Shown here piece by piece: positions 10,601-18,511 of a stretch of 64,000 nt of DNA. The notes under the pieces were generated by a model. The model saw nothing but the letters and a program-made list of their open reading frames with translations, was not told where the DNA came from and ran no database searches. Source of the stretch: JACKAQ01 sp965227145. Lineage in GTDB: Bacteria > Calditrichota > Calditrichia > RBG-13-44-9 > J075. Positions within the stretch are counted from its first letter, which is position 1; every line of letters begins with the position of its first letter. The stretch covers positions 3,472,001-3,536,000 of the forward strand of contig OZ245730.1 of assembly GCA_965227145.1 (NCBI GenBank), given 5' to 3'. The position numbers and the translations under genes were made by a program.

Positions 10601-11854
10601 GATCCGCGCAGCGCCCAAATTGTTTATTTTGCATTCAATTTTGCAGAGCTTTCCGACCAAAATCTTGCGGCAAACCTGTTGGAAAACGCGGTGAATTATT
10701 TGCTCGCCGCAGAAGACAATACCCAAATTTTCAGCATGTCGCTGCAAAACAGTTGGAATTTGATGAGCCTGCCGATGACCACGGACGACAGCAATTACCA
10801 AACGCTGTTCCCCAACGCCATTCAGGCGCCGTTTTATTTTGACGGCAGCTACCAGCAATCGGACGACGTTACCGCCGGCAGAGGCTATTGGCTGCGCAAC
10901 AGCGTTTCGGAAGCATTGCCGGTTACCGGTTTGCCGGTGGAAGCATTTGAGATTCAATTGGACGAAGGCTGGAATCTGGTCGGCAGCGTGTTTTGCGATG
11001 TGCCGGTTGGCAACATCGAGGATCCGGGAAATATTGTGATCCAACCGATTTATGAATTCGACGGCTCCTATCAATCCGCGACCCAGATTTCCGCCGGAAA
11101 AGGTTACTGGATTCGTGCGTCTGAGGCGGGAAATATTATCATTGCATGCGCCGGACCGGCGAAAACAGCACCGGTTGCCCAACTGGATTTCAGCGGCGAA
11201 AGCCGGATTGCCATCGCCGATGCGAACGGCAACAGCCAGTCGCTGTATTTTAACGTTGCCACGCTTTCCGACAAAAATACCACCGAAATGCGCATGCCGC
11301 CGCTGCCGCCAGCCGGTTCGTTCGACGCACGTTTCAGTGGCGATTATCTGGCAATTTCCGGTGCGGAAGCACAAATTGAATTGCAGGCATCCGTCTGGCC
11401 GTTGGCTGTTCGTGCGGAAAATATACCGGTTGTTTCCGGTGAGCAATTTGTGCTGCGGGAGATGCTCGGCACGACGGTTATCGCGGAACATCCGGTCCAG
11501 GAAGGCATGGAAATTGTGCTGACCAACCCGGCAGTGAAGCGGTTGGCATTTGGCAAAATCACCGCCAATTTGCCGACTCAATTCGCACTGGAGCAAAACT
11601 ACCCGAACCCGTTCAACCCCGCAACGGAAATCCGTTACGCTTTGCCGCAGCGCAGCGACGTGCAGTTGGTGATTTACAACGCACTCGGACAGCAGATTCG
11701 CACGCTGGTTTCCCGCACGCAGGACGCCGGATTTCATGAAATCATGTGGGATGGCAAAGACAGCAACGGTCAGGCTGTTGCCAGCGGTATTTATCTTTAT
11801 CGCATCGCCGCCGGTAATTTTTCAGCCGTTCGCAAAATGATTTTGATGAAGTAA
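7694..11854 (+). CDS. Secreted M36 (fungalysin-type) metallopeptidase with C-terminal sorting domain
   Basis: A 1,386-residue exported zinc peptidase. A signal peptide (about residues 1-25) is followed by a propeptide region of the fungalysin/thermolysin (FTP)-PepSY type. The M36 catalytic domain has the zinc motif HELGH at residues 399-403 and the third-ligand region EGCGDYW, with Glu422. Beyond it lie Ig-like modules (about 560-770) and a segment with a GATase/ThuA-like look around 'LVLIIDDDP...YNLIISSSG'. The last ~85 residues begin FALEQNYPNPFNPATEIRY and are a FlgD-Ig-like/type-A sorting domain of the kind used for export or cell-surface attachment in FCB bacteria. AAAGGAG before the ATG supports the start, and a strong terminator follows at 11890. 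It probably degrades extracellular protein. The enzyme should need autocatalytic removal of its propeptide (family knowledge). Confidence 0.92.
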   Translation: MTGRMLRLPVIFLALCIWSLALFAKKPEQNLQLEKLENEIEETIRYADMRVSKITGAPVALYRVNYPVKAASPEVMARQYLQENAVLLHMNENLANLSHTRTIETPGGLHVRFRQTVGGFPVYNSDIVVTLNRSETVTFVMSDYKPLAKLDNTVPAISIAEATRSAKAYLNIQGQIQFEKAETVVYHNAGKTRLAHKIVIVPAEDLFGDWELLVDAHSGDIFRVEDKAVYGGPTENVTGSGWVFDPDPLTHATVNYSGQFVDNNDANSDSLTAHTVQRDLLDIEFDGTNYHLRGPYAQIVDSESPFNGLFSQTTNQWHNLRNASAFEAANVYYHLDASMRYINEELGFNLMPYQYSGGVKGDPHGLGGSDNSHYITSTGQLAWGEGGVDDSEDADVILHELGHGLHDWLTNGGLSQVNGLSEGCGDYWANSYNRSKNFWTPSDPQYWWVFQWDGHNPFWGGRVTNYTASYPGGLVGQVHTDGQMWASTLMQIWDDIGRFATDSNFLEALAMTNGSTNQQDAAQAFIQADINRFGGANLASIITHFTNRGYNITVPVPQITHSPLTDTEDLTGPYPVTGSITAANVLTSVQLIYGTNGSFTDTLDMNAVGSTYTANIPGTGSLATYQYYIRAIDALNLASTNPANAPANFHSFSTGSDVLAPEINHNPLGNQALLAWPATVSATVTDNLGIASVTVEYVVNGGAMSGSFALADAGGDLFSAAFDIPAGSLNFGDMVEYRISATDASNQSNQSSDPASGYHSFEITDVLGLVLIIDDDPASAKLENISEKGTSIRDLTKHPFGVTANNMEGYLATMGYLVSVETPATTDPATWGNYNLIISSSGINESPIASATYRTALENWVSDPANKLLIEGGEVGYDAAQSPGYSSFAANVLHTADWDADDAGTLNRDPAQNNHPMVTNPNTIPAAIAINYTAWGSQDAVDAVGGAYMLYETSGSADNVGISIFDDNADPRSAQIVYFAFNFAELSDQNLAANLLENAVNYLLAAEDNTQIFSMSLQNSWNLMSLPMTTDDSNYQTLFPNAIQAPFYFDGSYQQSDDVTAGRGYWLRNSVSEALPVTGLPVEAFEIQLDEGWNLVGSVFCDVPVGNIEDPGNIVIQPIYEFDGSYQSATQISAGKGYWIRASEAGNIIIACAGPAKTAPVAQLDFSGESRIAIADANGNSQSLYFNVATLSDKNTTEMRMPPLPPAGSFDARFSGDYLAISGAEAQIELQASVWPLAVRAENIPVVSGEQFVLREMLGTTVIAEHPVQEGMEIVLTNPAVKRLAFGKITANLPTQFALEQNYPNPFNPATEIRYALPQRSDVQLVIYNALGQQIRTLVSRTQDAGFHEIMWDGKDSNGQAVASGIYLYRIAAGNFSAVRKMILMK

Positions 11855-11889
11855 TTGTTGAAAATAACGCCCATTTTCTGAAACAAAAA

Positions 11890-11926
11890 AACCTTGCGGG
11901 ATTTGATATCCTGCAAGGTTTTTTTG
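11890..11926 (+). terminator. Rho-independent terminator after the M36 peptidase gene
   Basis: An 11-bp stem, ACCTTGCGGGA paired with TCCTGCAAGGT (one G-U pair), with a short loop and a run of seven T. It begins about 35 bases after the stop codon. Confidence 0.9.
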
Positions 11927-12072
11927 TTTGGCTATTTTTCGACTATTCGCTCCGGAATAATTGATGCGTCAGATTTGTTGTCAGGAATTTATTTCTGCCA
12001 ATTGGTGAGCGCGGCTTTCCGCAGGATCGCCAGATGGTGATTGTAAGTAACACAATCCTCAAAAATAATCTC

Positions 12073-12105
12073 TTGACACCTTTCTTGGTATTGCATATAA
12101 TACCA
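12073..12105 (+). promoter_or_regulatory. Consensus sigma70 promoter with palindromic operator over the -10
   Basis: TTGACA (12073-12078), an exact 17-base spacer, then TATAAT (12096-12101). A 7-bp inverted repeat, TGGTATT...AATACCA (12086-12105), spans the -10 box and is a likely operator for the ribbon-helix-helix antitoxin encoded downstream. The toxin ATG at 12107 begins only 5 bases after the -10, so the expected transcription start falls on or next to the start codon and the mRNA would be leaderless. Confidence 0.85.
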
Positions 12106-12106
12106 C

Positions 12107-12535
12107 ATGAGAACATATAAAATTGTGATCGATACAAAAGTATTGGTTTCGGCATTGAAATCAAATCGTGGTGCATCATTTAAGTTGCTATCGTTAATCG
12201 ATCAGGAGAAATTTGTTCTTAATATTTCAGTTTCACTAATTTTTGAATATGAAGAGGTTTTAAAGCGGAACGAGTTAAATATTCCACTTTCAGATAGTGA
12301 TATAGACAATATTATCAACTATATCTGCAAAATTGCGGAAAAGCGCGAAATATTTTACCTCTGGCGGCCGTATTTAAATGACCCAAAAGATGATTTAATT
12401 CTGGAATTAGCAGTTGAATCTGAGTGTGATTTTATCATAACCTATAATACAAAAGATTTTGAATCAATTGATCAATTTGGGATCAAAGCAATAACACCAA
12501 AAGCATTTTTAGCATTAATCGGAGAAATAAAATGA
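12107..12535 (+). CDS. PIN-domain toxin of a type II toxin-antitoxin pair
   Basis: A 142-residue PIN-domain nuclease of the COG1569 (PIN_3) type. The acidic metal-binding residues are in place: Asp9 in VIDTKVLVSAL, a Glu in the IFEYEEVL helix, the Asp cluster in DPKDDLILELA, and Asp in ITYNTKDFE. The usual DTN of the first motif is DTK here. Such toxins cleave RNA (family knowledge). Asp9 fixes the start close to 12107, where no ribosome binding site can fit because the -10 box ends at 12101; translation is probably leaderless. The gene is visibly richer in A+T than its neighbours, which suggests horizontal acquisition. It overlaps the antitoxin gene by 4 bases (ATGA). Toxin-first order is less common than antitoxin-first but occurs with this family. 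Confidence 0.88.
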   Translation: MRTYKIVIDTKVLVSALKSNRGASFKLLSLIDQEKFVLNISVSLIFEYEEVLKRNELNIPLSDSDIDNIINYICKIAEKREIFYLWRPYLNDPKDDLILELAVESECDFIITYNTKDFESIDQFGIKAITPKAFLALIGEIK

Positions 12536-12768
12536 GCACATTAAGCCTTAGAATACCGGAATCTTTACACAAAAAAGTAAAGGAATTGTCACGCAAAGAC
12601 AATATTTCCATCAACCAATTCATCACTTCAGCGTTAGCAGAAAAAATTTCAGCGCTGTTAACAAAAGAATATCTCGAAAAAAAGGCTCAAAAGGGAAATA
12701 AAGAAAAGTTTATGGAGGCATTATCGAAAGTGCCAGATGTACTGCCTGAAGCGCATGATCAATTGTAA
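12532..12768 (+). CDS. Ribbon-helix-helix antitoxin (HicB/CopG-like)
   Basis: A 78-residue protein. The N-terminal half is a ribbon-helix-helix DNA-binding fold: the strand TLSLRIPESLH, then helices through NISINQFITSALAEKISAL. The charged C-terminal tail (about residues 48-78) would wrap and block the PIN toxin. It is coupled to the toxin by an ATGA overlap, so the two are made together. Antitoxins of this type bind palindromes in their own promoter; the 12086-12105 inverted repeat fits that role. Base composition is A+T rich like the toxin gene. Confidence 0.87.
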   Translation: MSTLSLRIPESLHKKVKELSRKDNISINQFITSALAEKISALLTKEYLEKKAQKGNKEKFMEALSKVPDVLPEAHDQL

Positions 12769-12827
12769 TACTTCAAACGTGTAACAATGTACACACGGAT
12801 AAAATATAGCAGGTGACACTCATTTAA

Positions 12828-12871
12828 CGTTGCAGATTTTTCCGATAAGTTTCGCGGAAAAATCTGCAACG
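12828..12871. repeat. Perfect 17-bp inverted repeat (hairpin) between convergent genes
   Basis: CGTTGCAGATTTTTCCG at 12828-12844 is exactly mirrored at 12855-12871 across a 10-base loop. It lies between the antitoxin gene and the convergent doxX remnant, so it may stop transcription from both sides, although no T run follows. No similar sequence was noticed elsewhere in the window. Confidence 0.75.
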
Positions 12872-12882
12872 CGGATCAACAG

Positions 12883-13271
12883 TTAAACATTCACTTTTTC
12901 ACTTGTCGCACCCTGCCGTTCAAAAATTCCGGCATATGTCAACGCTCCACCAGCCAATGCGAGGTCTTTTAACAGATTGGCATCGAGCTCATATTTCCGG
13001 AAATCACTCCCGGCAAATGGATTGTCAACACAAAAAGACAGAGCATTAATGCGAGCAGCAAACATGCTGTTTTCGCCTGTTTGCCGGTAAATATGGCAAC
13101 CGGTGCAGCAATGAGCGCCAAACCTGTCACATACACCCAAAACACGCCGCCCGGAATAAATGAGGGCACCATTCCCGCCATTGCAGATCCATTCATAAAA
13201 TGAAGAATCCCAAAAACGATAAACGGGCCTGCAAATAATATTTTTGCGATATTTGTTGTCAGCATTTGCAT
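12883..13271 (-). pseudogene. DoxX family membrane protein, single-base frameshift
   Basis: A small four-helix DoxX-type protein. The frame from 13271 reads well through LHFMNGSAMAG, FIPGGVFWVYVTGLALIAA and LMLCLFVLTIHLPGVISGNMSSMP, then stops early at 12969. The expected family ending, NLLKDLALAGGALTYAG, is present in the next phase and runs to 12883. Adding one A to the AA pair near 12977 (minus-strand sense) would restore MPNLLKDL and one protein of about 129 residues. The start is certain: AAAGGAGG precedes ATG at the usual distance. Either the gene is newly broken or this is a sequencing indel. DoxX proteins are inner-membrane proteins tied in some bacteria to redox or thiosulfate metabolism; the role here is unknown. 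Confidence 0.85.
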
Positions 13272-13434
13272 CTGATCCTCCTTTTGTTTGGTTAAAATTG
13301 AAATTTCCCGACACCCGGAAGCGCATTTTTACCGGGATCAAATTACGGGAAATTTCGATAATTGCGTCTTCAATAGTATAACCAAACCGTCGGAAAACTG
13401 CAAATATGTGAGGAAAGTATCAATTTGGGAAGTA

Positions 13435-15573
13435 TCAGATTATGTTATATTGCATCACCAAATAGCCGATACACACCAGCACGACAACCACAAAAATCAC
13501 CCAAAACCATGGGCTGCGATGCGGGATGCCTTTGCTACCGAACGGATACGCAGGACGTTTGGTGAACGTAAGCGATTGCCCGCGATTGAGGCGCATTCGC
13601 GAATTGACGCCCCAGCCGGAGCCTTCCAGGATGGCGCTGAGGTCGCGGCGTTTCAGCTTCAGCCAGGCGACGATCACTGCCGGCAACATGACTGCCAGCA
13701 ACGCGCCGAGCACACCGGCGAGCATCACCACCCAACCCAAATCCGCAATCGTTTTGGTGATAAATGCAACCGACGAACCCAACGCCGCAATCGCGATGCC
13801 GCCACCGGCGAGCAATCCACCGGCAGGTTGGGCAGCTTGCGGTTTTTCCGGTTCCGGCGGTGGGGCAGCCGGCTCGCCGTTTTTCACACTCGTGACAACC
13901 TGAGCGCCTTTTTGCTCCAGTTTTTTCTGTGCTTCGTTGGTCATTTCCTCCAGTTTTGCCGTAACCGCATGACCGAGCCGTTTGAACGGCGCGGCAATCG
14001 CTTCCAGCAAACTGATCGGATTTTCGACAATCTGAACCACATGGGCGTGGTGTTCCTGACCATGTATGTCTTTGAAAATACCCCACTTATCCACATGCAA
14101 ATTCCCGCGATTGCCCGATGTAACCGGCACCGCCACCTCATATAATTTTTTGCCGTCGTTCGAGATAATTTCTGCGTAGAGCATAAACATATTGCTCACC
14201 GTGCTGAATTTGGCGTGCAGGTTGCGATCCGGCGCTTTCACCGCCAACGTAAAATGGCGCCCGTCCATCACCAGCGTTCCCATCTCAAACAGCGCCCGGC
14301 TTTCAGGATCATACAAATGCGGAAAACTGATGAAGCTATTAGCAAATTCCAGCAACCCGCCCTGATACAACATCAGTTTTTCCAGCAGCCGGATATTGTC
14401 CAGATCGAGCGATGTTTTGTGACTCTCTTTCAGCAATTTGCGCAGTTGCTGCACCCATTTTTTGTCCGCCAGAAATCCCCGGATATCCGCAACCGGCAGA
14501 CGACGAACGCTCACCTGTGGCTCGGATGTCACCCAATCGTGATGCGCCTGCAGCATGTCATTTATTTTTCGCCAGTCGGCGCGATTGAGTTTTGTTTTTT
14601 TGCCGAGCACCGGCACCAACGTCTGCGTTACAAAATTCTGAAACGCCTGTTCGTTGACCGGGTTGATGTTGTCGCTCAAATCGAGAACTGCCGTATTGTT
14701 GGGAATGGCGATCGGGGCGCGTTCGAGCAATTTTTCCACTTCGCGGATGTCCGAAAGATCGGTTTTTTCCGGCGCAAACATGTCGTCTTCGATGTATTGC
14801 AATAATTTGGGATTCAGCCGAACGGCATCGCAGAGCGTAAAATATTGGCTGATTTTTTCACGAATGGCAACAAAGCTGCGATACGCTGCCGCCGTTTCCG
14901 CGCCCAGCGGCATAATTTCTGTTCGCTGTTCTCCCTTTGCCAATTCACCTTTTTGATACCAGTCGGAATATTGTTTGGCTTCGTCCAAAAATTGGTTGAG
15001 CGACGCTTCTGTCACACCTTCGCCGCCATTCGGGTGCGGCTGTCCGCCAACGGTTTTCAAAACTGCGTCGATCGCAAATCGCAAATTATCGTCGCTTGTG
15101 GCGGTTTGCAACACGATCCCGGCTTCATCTAGTCCACCCTGCAATTCTTCCGCTTTGATATTCCGAACATCAGCAATCACCAGTTCCGTCGCTTCCGGTT
15201 TGCCGATTCGCCCCAAAATTTTGGTAGCCGCATCGTAAATTCGCGTGCCGTCCGGCGATTCCCGGTTGATTGCGGAAAGCCGGATGGTCGTGCTTTTTGT
15301 ATCGACGCCGCCGGTTTCGGTCAACTGCGCGAACAGCCATTCGATGGCGGTTTTCACTTCCGAAATGCGGATTCGCCCATCGTTGTCCGTATCCAGACGC
15401 CGCAGAAAAACGGCATCCGCGTTGATCGTACCGTGCGGCGCGGTCGAGGCGATCCAGTGCGCTTCGTCCAGCGACAGCGCGAGTTGCAAATCCGCCGCCG
15501 TCTCGATTTTCATGTGATACGATTTGCCGAACCGCTCAAAATTGAAGCGGCGATGTTCAGGCTCAACTGTCAT
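13435..15573 (-). CDS. Large membrane-associated EF-hand protein of unknown function
   Basis: A 712-residue protein. Residues about 59-72 form a textbook EF-hand calcium loop, DTDNDGRIRISE, with acidic residues at positions 1, 3, 5 and 12 and Gly at 6. The central ~450 residues are soluble and I do not recognise a fold. A Pro/Ala/Glu-rich linker (around PAAPPPEPEKPQAAQP) precedes two hydrophobic helices, a basic stretch (KLKRRD), and a last helix at the extreme C-terminus (FWVIFVVVVLVCIGYLV). There is no signal peptide, so the large N-terminal part is probably cytoplasmic. No catalytic motif is apparent. It stands alone, with a REP-like repeat upstream and the doxX gene downstream on the same strand. 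Confidence 0.75.
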   Translation of the reverse strand: MTVEPEHRRFNFERFGKSYHMKIETAADLQLALSLDEAHWIASTAPHGTINADAVFLRRLDTDNDGRIRISEVKTAIEWLFAQLTETGGVDTKSTTIRLSAINRESPDGTRIYDAATKILGRIGKPEATELVIADVRNIKAEELQGGLDEAGIVLQTATSDDNLRFAIDAVLKTVGGQPHPNGGEGVTEASLNQFLDEAKQYSDWYQKGELAKGEQRTEIMPLGAETAAAYRSFVAIREKISQYFTLCDAVRLNPKLLQYIEDDMFAPEKTDLSDIREVEKLLERAPIAIPNNTAVLDLSDNINPVNEQAFQNFVTQTLVPVLGKKTKLNRADWRKINDMLQAHHDWVTSEPQVSVRRLPVADIRGFLADKKWVQQLRKLLKESHKTSLDLDNIRLLEKLMLYQGGLLEFANSFISFPHLYDPESRALFEMGTLVMDGRHFTLAVKAPDRNLHAKFSTVSNMFMLYAEIISNDGKKLYEVAVPVTSGNRGNLHVDKWGIFKDIHGQEHHAHVVQIVENPISLLEAIAAPFKRLGHAVTAKLEEMTNEAQKKLEQKGAQVVTSVKNGEPAAPPPEPEKPQAAQPAGGLLAGGGIAIAALGSSVAFITKTIADLGWVVMLAGVLGALLAVMLPAVIVAWLKLKRRDLSAILEGSGWGVNSRMRLNRGQSLTFTKRPAYPFGSKGIPHRSPWFWVIFVVVVLVCIGYLVMQYNII

Positions 15574-15662
15574 TTTTAAATTCTCAACTATATGTTTTCA
15601 TTTGAATCGCCGTAAAGCCGCGAAGTACGCAACGTTATTTTTCGAGTCGTTTTTGTTTATCT

Positions 15663-15725
15663 GGAGATTCCTGCATTCACAGGAATGACATCTGCCAGAT
15701 CATTCCTGCGGATGCAGGAATCTCC
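15663..15725. repeat. REP-like double palindrome, full copy
   Basis: Two inverted copies of a palindromic unit (GGAGATTCCTGCAT...CAGGAATGA, then TCATTCCTG...ATGCAGGAATCTCC) separated by about 10 bases. Each arm can fold alone, or both arms can pair together. The same unit occurs at 18323, 20267, 29955 and 56817, always between genes. Confidence 0.85.
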
Positions 15726-15775
15726 GGTTTAAAATAGATCGCTGCTGCATGAAATACGCAACTTTCCTCAATAAT

Positions 15776-17098
15776 TTATTCACTCAAAACGGCTGTTTTT
15801 TCAGACAACGGCAACACATTTGCAAACTGCCGCAGATGTTTGTGCAATACTTTCAAATAGGTGTCTTTGTGAACGTAAAAGGACATCCGTTCCAGTTTCA
15901 TGTAATTGTAACCGCCGCTTAAGTCGATGTTTATATTTTGTTTATCGCGACAGAATTGTATCGCCGAAGCATGATTTTCGGCAGATGCGCGAATAAACCG
16001 CGCCATCAGTTCCGCCTGATCATATCGCCCCTGCCAACCGAGTCCGGCGGCTTCCAGCATGCCCAAAACAAACAGGTTGTCCCGCTCCGGATGAAAAATA
16101 TGCAGATACAATCCCGGATGATCGCCCTGCCAATTGAGCAAATTCCGGTCGATAAACGGATAGTGCAATTTATATCCCGTTGCCAGCAAAACGAGGTCGA
16201 ACGCGTCAGCGGAACCGTCGGCGAACACAACGGTATCGCCGTCAAGCTTTGCAATATCTGATTTTACAGAAATATCGCCGTGCCCGATGTGATACAACAC
16301 CAGTGAATTAACAATCGGGTGCGATTCGTAAATCCGATGATCGGGTTTGGGAAAACCGAATTTCTCGGGATCGCCGGTGAAAAATTTCAGGATAAATCCG
16401 TCCGCCATCTGTTTCAGTCGCGGCGGTAATTTGAACAATCCGCCCATTGTATCCGCCGGTTTGCCGAGCACGTATTTCGGCACAAAATGATAACCGCGCC
16501 GGACGCTGATCGCCACGGATTTGGCGTGATGCACGGCGTCAACAGCAATATCGCAGCCGCTGTTGCCCGCACCGACAATCAGCACGCGCTTCCCTTCAAA
16601 AATTTTTGGCGATTTGTATTTCGACGAGTGGAATATTTCCCCGCTGAAATTACCGGGAATTTGGGGAATTTTTGGCTCCGCCAACGTCCCGTTCGCGATA
16701 ATAATTCCCGCAAAAGTATGGCGTTCGCCGCTTTCGGTGGTCAGTTGCCAATGCTCGCCATCGGGTTCAACCGTGGCAACTTTTGTGTTGAAACGAAAGT
16801 GTTCGCGCAACCCGAAATGGGTCGCGAAATCGCTGAAATATTTGCGCAATTCACCGTGCGAGGGATAGTCGGCAACGCTCTCCGCCATCGGGAACTCGCG
16901 GAATTCCGTCATTTTTTTGGATGAAATAAGGTGCGCCGTCTGATACACAGTGCTGCGCGGGTTGTTGATATCCCACAGCCCGCCAACATCGCTGTGCGCC
17001 TCGAATCCCACAAATGGAATCCCGTATTTTTGGAGATTTCGCGCGCCCGCCAACCCGGATGGTCCGGCGCCGATAATTGCGTATGGCATTCTGTTCAT
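15776..17098 (-). CDS. Flavin-containing monooxygenase (FMO family)
   Basis: A 440-residue FAD/NADPH enzyme. The FAD-binding GAGPSGLAG is near the N-terminus, the NADPH-binding GAGNSGCD is near residue 175, and the FMO signature FxGxxxHxxxYK is present as FSGEIFHSSKYK around residue 155. A late ATGYK (LLATGYKLHYP) completes the pattern. Such enzymes oxygenate soft nucleophiles (N or S atoms) of small molecules; the substrate is not evident. A longer frame begins at 17167, but the ATG at 17098 is preceded by a weak AGGCGG and puts the FAD motif at its normal place, so I chose it. It is monocistronic and divergent from the lipoprotein gene. Confidence 0.9.
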   Translation of the reverse strand: MNRMPYAIIGAGPSGLAGARNLQKYGIPFVGFEAHSDVGGLWDINNPRSTVYQTAHLISSKKMTEFREFPMAESVADYPSHGELRKYFSDFATHFGLREHFRFNTKVATVEPDGEHWQLTTESGERHTFAGIIIANGTLAEPKIPQIPGNFSGEIFHSSKYKSPKIFEGKRVLIVGAGNSGCDIAVDAVHHAKSVAISVRRGYHFVPKYVLGKPADTMGGLFKLPPRLKQMADGFILKFFTGDPEKFGFPKPDHRIYESHPIVNSLVLYHIGHGDISVKSDIAKLDGDTVVFADGSADAFDLVLLATGYKLHYPFIDRNLLNWQGDHPGLYLHIFHPERDNLFVLGMLEAAGLGWQGRYDQAELMARFIRASAENHASAIQFCRDKQNINIDLSGGYNYMKLERMSFYVHKDTYLKVLHKHLRQFANVLPLSEKTAVLSE

Positions 17099-17310
17099 TT
17101 GTCCGCCTGTTTCGTTTGCACCGGCTAAACTTATCAAAAACACAATTTTTTTCAAAATTTTTTGCAAGAAATCTAAAATGTGATTGTCAAACCTTTCGAA
17201 TGCACAAAAAAAAGGAGTTCGCCACTGCGAAATTGCGACAACCCGGGATAAATGTGGAAATCCACAACAACAGATGTCTAGTTCGTCAAATTCAGAAAAA
17301 GGAGTTTATT

Positions 17311-18249
17311 ATGATGTATGTTCGTATTTTTTCTCGCGTTGGTTTGATGTTAATTCTCGCAGTTGCGATGGTCGCTTGCACTGAAAACGCATCCGGACCA
17401 AATACTTCGGAAGTGTTGAATTCCGGTGATTTAGCGCTGCTACTCGCCGTACAGGACGATGTTCAGCAGCTCGATGACGGCGGCATTGTGCCGCTCGATT
17501 CCGCATATGGCGTGTTTTCGATCGGCTGGAACCAGTTTATCACACCCGATCAGCAGGAAGAAACCACCGGCAGCCACGCATTTGCGGTGGCTTACGACGA
17601 GCTGAGTGCCATCGGCATTCGCCGGAAAGCAGGCGGCGTCGATCTCGGTGATGTGTCGGTCAGCTACGCCGGAAACAGCATCGCGCTGAGCGAAAAAGCC
17701 ACCCGAATGGGCGGATTTATTTATAGTTTGTTCAATCACCCCCGCAACACGACAGCACAGGAAATTGAGTTTGTCGGTGGCGAAACGTATCAAATGATAG
17801 TCAGCGGATCGGATAATTTCACGCCGCTAACGGTGGCGCTGACCGCACCGCAATCCGCAATTTCTGTGGACAGCCACGCGAATGCGGATACGGTGGATAC
17901 CGCACAGGATTTGGTCATCAACTGGTCCGGTGGCACAACCGATGATCCGGTGCTGCTCAAAATTGTCACCTGTGATCGCCCCGGCGGACCAAAAGGCAGA
18001 CACGGGCACAAACCCGGCGATCGCCCGATGCCGCACGAAATGCCCGGCGCCGTTTTCGTAACGTTGGATAACAATCCCGGCACATACACGGTTACGGCTG
18101 CCGAACTGCAGGAATTGCTTGGTGATGCTGCATCGCAACATCTGGCGGTTCATGTGTCGCAGGTTGTCAAATCAACAATTACACATGACGGAAATCCGTA
18201 TATCGCTGCGCTGCGCACCGGCGACCGCGTGACGCTCACTCTTCAGTAA
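17311..18249 (+). CDS. Hypothetical lipoprotein
   Basis: A 312-residue exported lipoprotein: signal helix LMLILAVAMVA with the lipobox Cys in VAC|TENAS, near residue 22. The body contains beta-rich segments and a Pro/Gly/His/Arg-rich stretch (RPGGPKGRHGHKPGDRPMP). A longer frame starts at 17077, but AAAAAGGAG followed by ATGATG at 17311 and the signal peptide fix this start. I do not recognise a family. It probably sits on the outer membrane or in the periplasm. Confidence 0.8.
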   Translation: MMYVRIFSRVGLMLILAVAMVACTENASGPNTSEVLNSGDLALLLAVQDDVQQLDDGGIVPLDSAYGVFSIGWNQFITPDQQEETTGSHAFAVAYDELSAIGIRRKAGGVDLGDVSVSYAGNSIALSEKATRMGGFIYSLFNHPRNTTAQEIEFVGGETYQMIVSGSDNFTPLTVALTAPQSAISVDSHANADTVDTAQDLVINWSGGTTDDPVLLKIVTCDRPGGPKGRHGHKPGDRPMPHEMPGAVFVTLDNNPGTYTVTAAELQELLGDAASQHLAVHVSQVVKSTITHDGNPYIAALRTGDRVTLTLQ

Positions 18250-18322
18250 ATAATGCGAATCACGAATTGAATTTAATACTGTGAAAAATGTCAGGAGACC
18301 CCTACAGCCTCAAAATAGGAGT

Positions 18323-18350
18323 GTCATTCCTGCGAATGCAGGAATCTCCT
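18323..18350. repeat. REP-like palindrome, half copy
   Basis: GTCATTCCTGCGAATGCAGG followed by AATCTCCT: one arm of the element at 15663, able to form its own hairpin. It lies in the 262-base gap before the response regulator gene; nothing else is recognisable in that gap. Confidence 0.8.
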
Positions 18351-18511
18351 CGTAAATTCAATCATATTTGATCATATTCTCTCAACCTTTGATTCGCATA
18401 AACAACACAATTACACCGCTTATCTGGCAGGAGGAATCATTTTCTCCTGCCGTTTTTTTCCCACATGAAAATGGGGCTTTTTCCACCGTCATTTATTTTT
18501 TATCTTTTGAA

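Noticed and set aside
10541..11737. A 398-codon open frame antisense to the M36 peptidase gene
   Set aside because: No family match and composition typical of an antisense shadow; the forward gene is well supported throughout.
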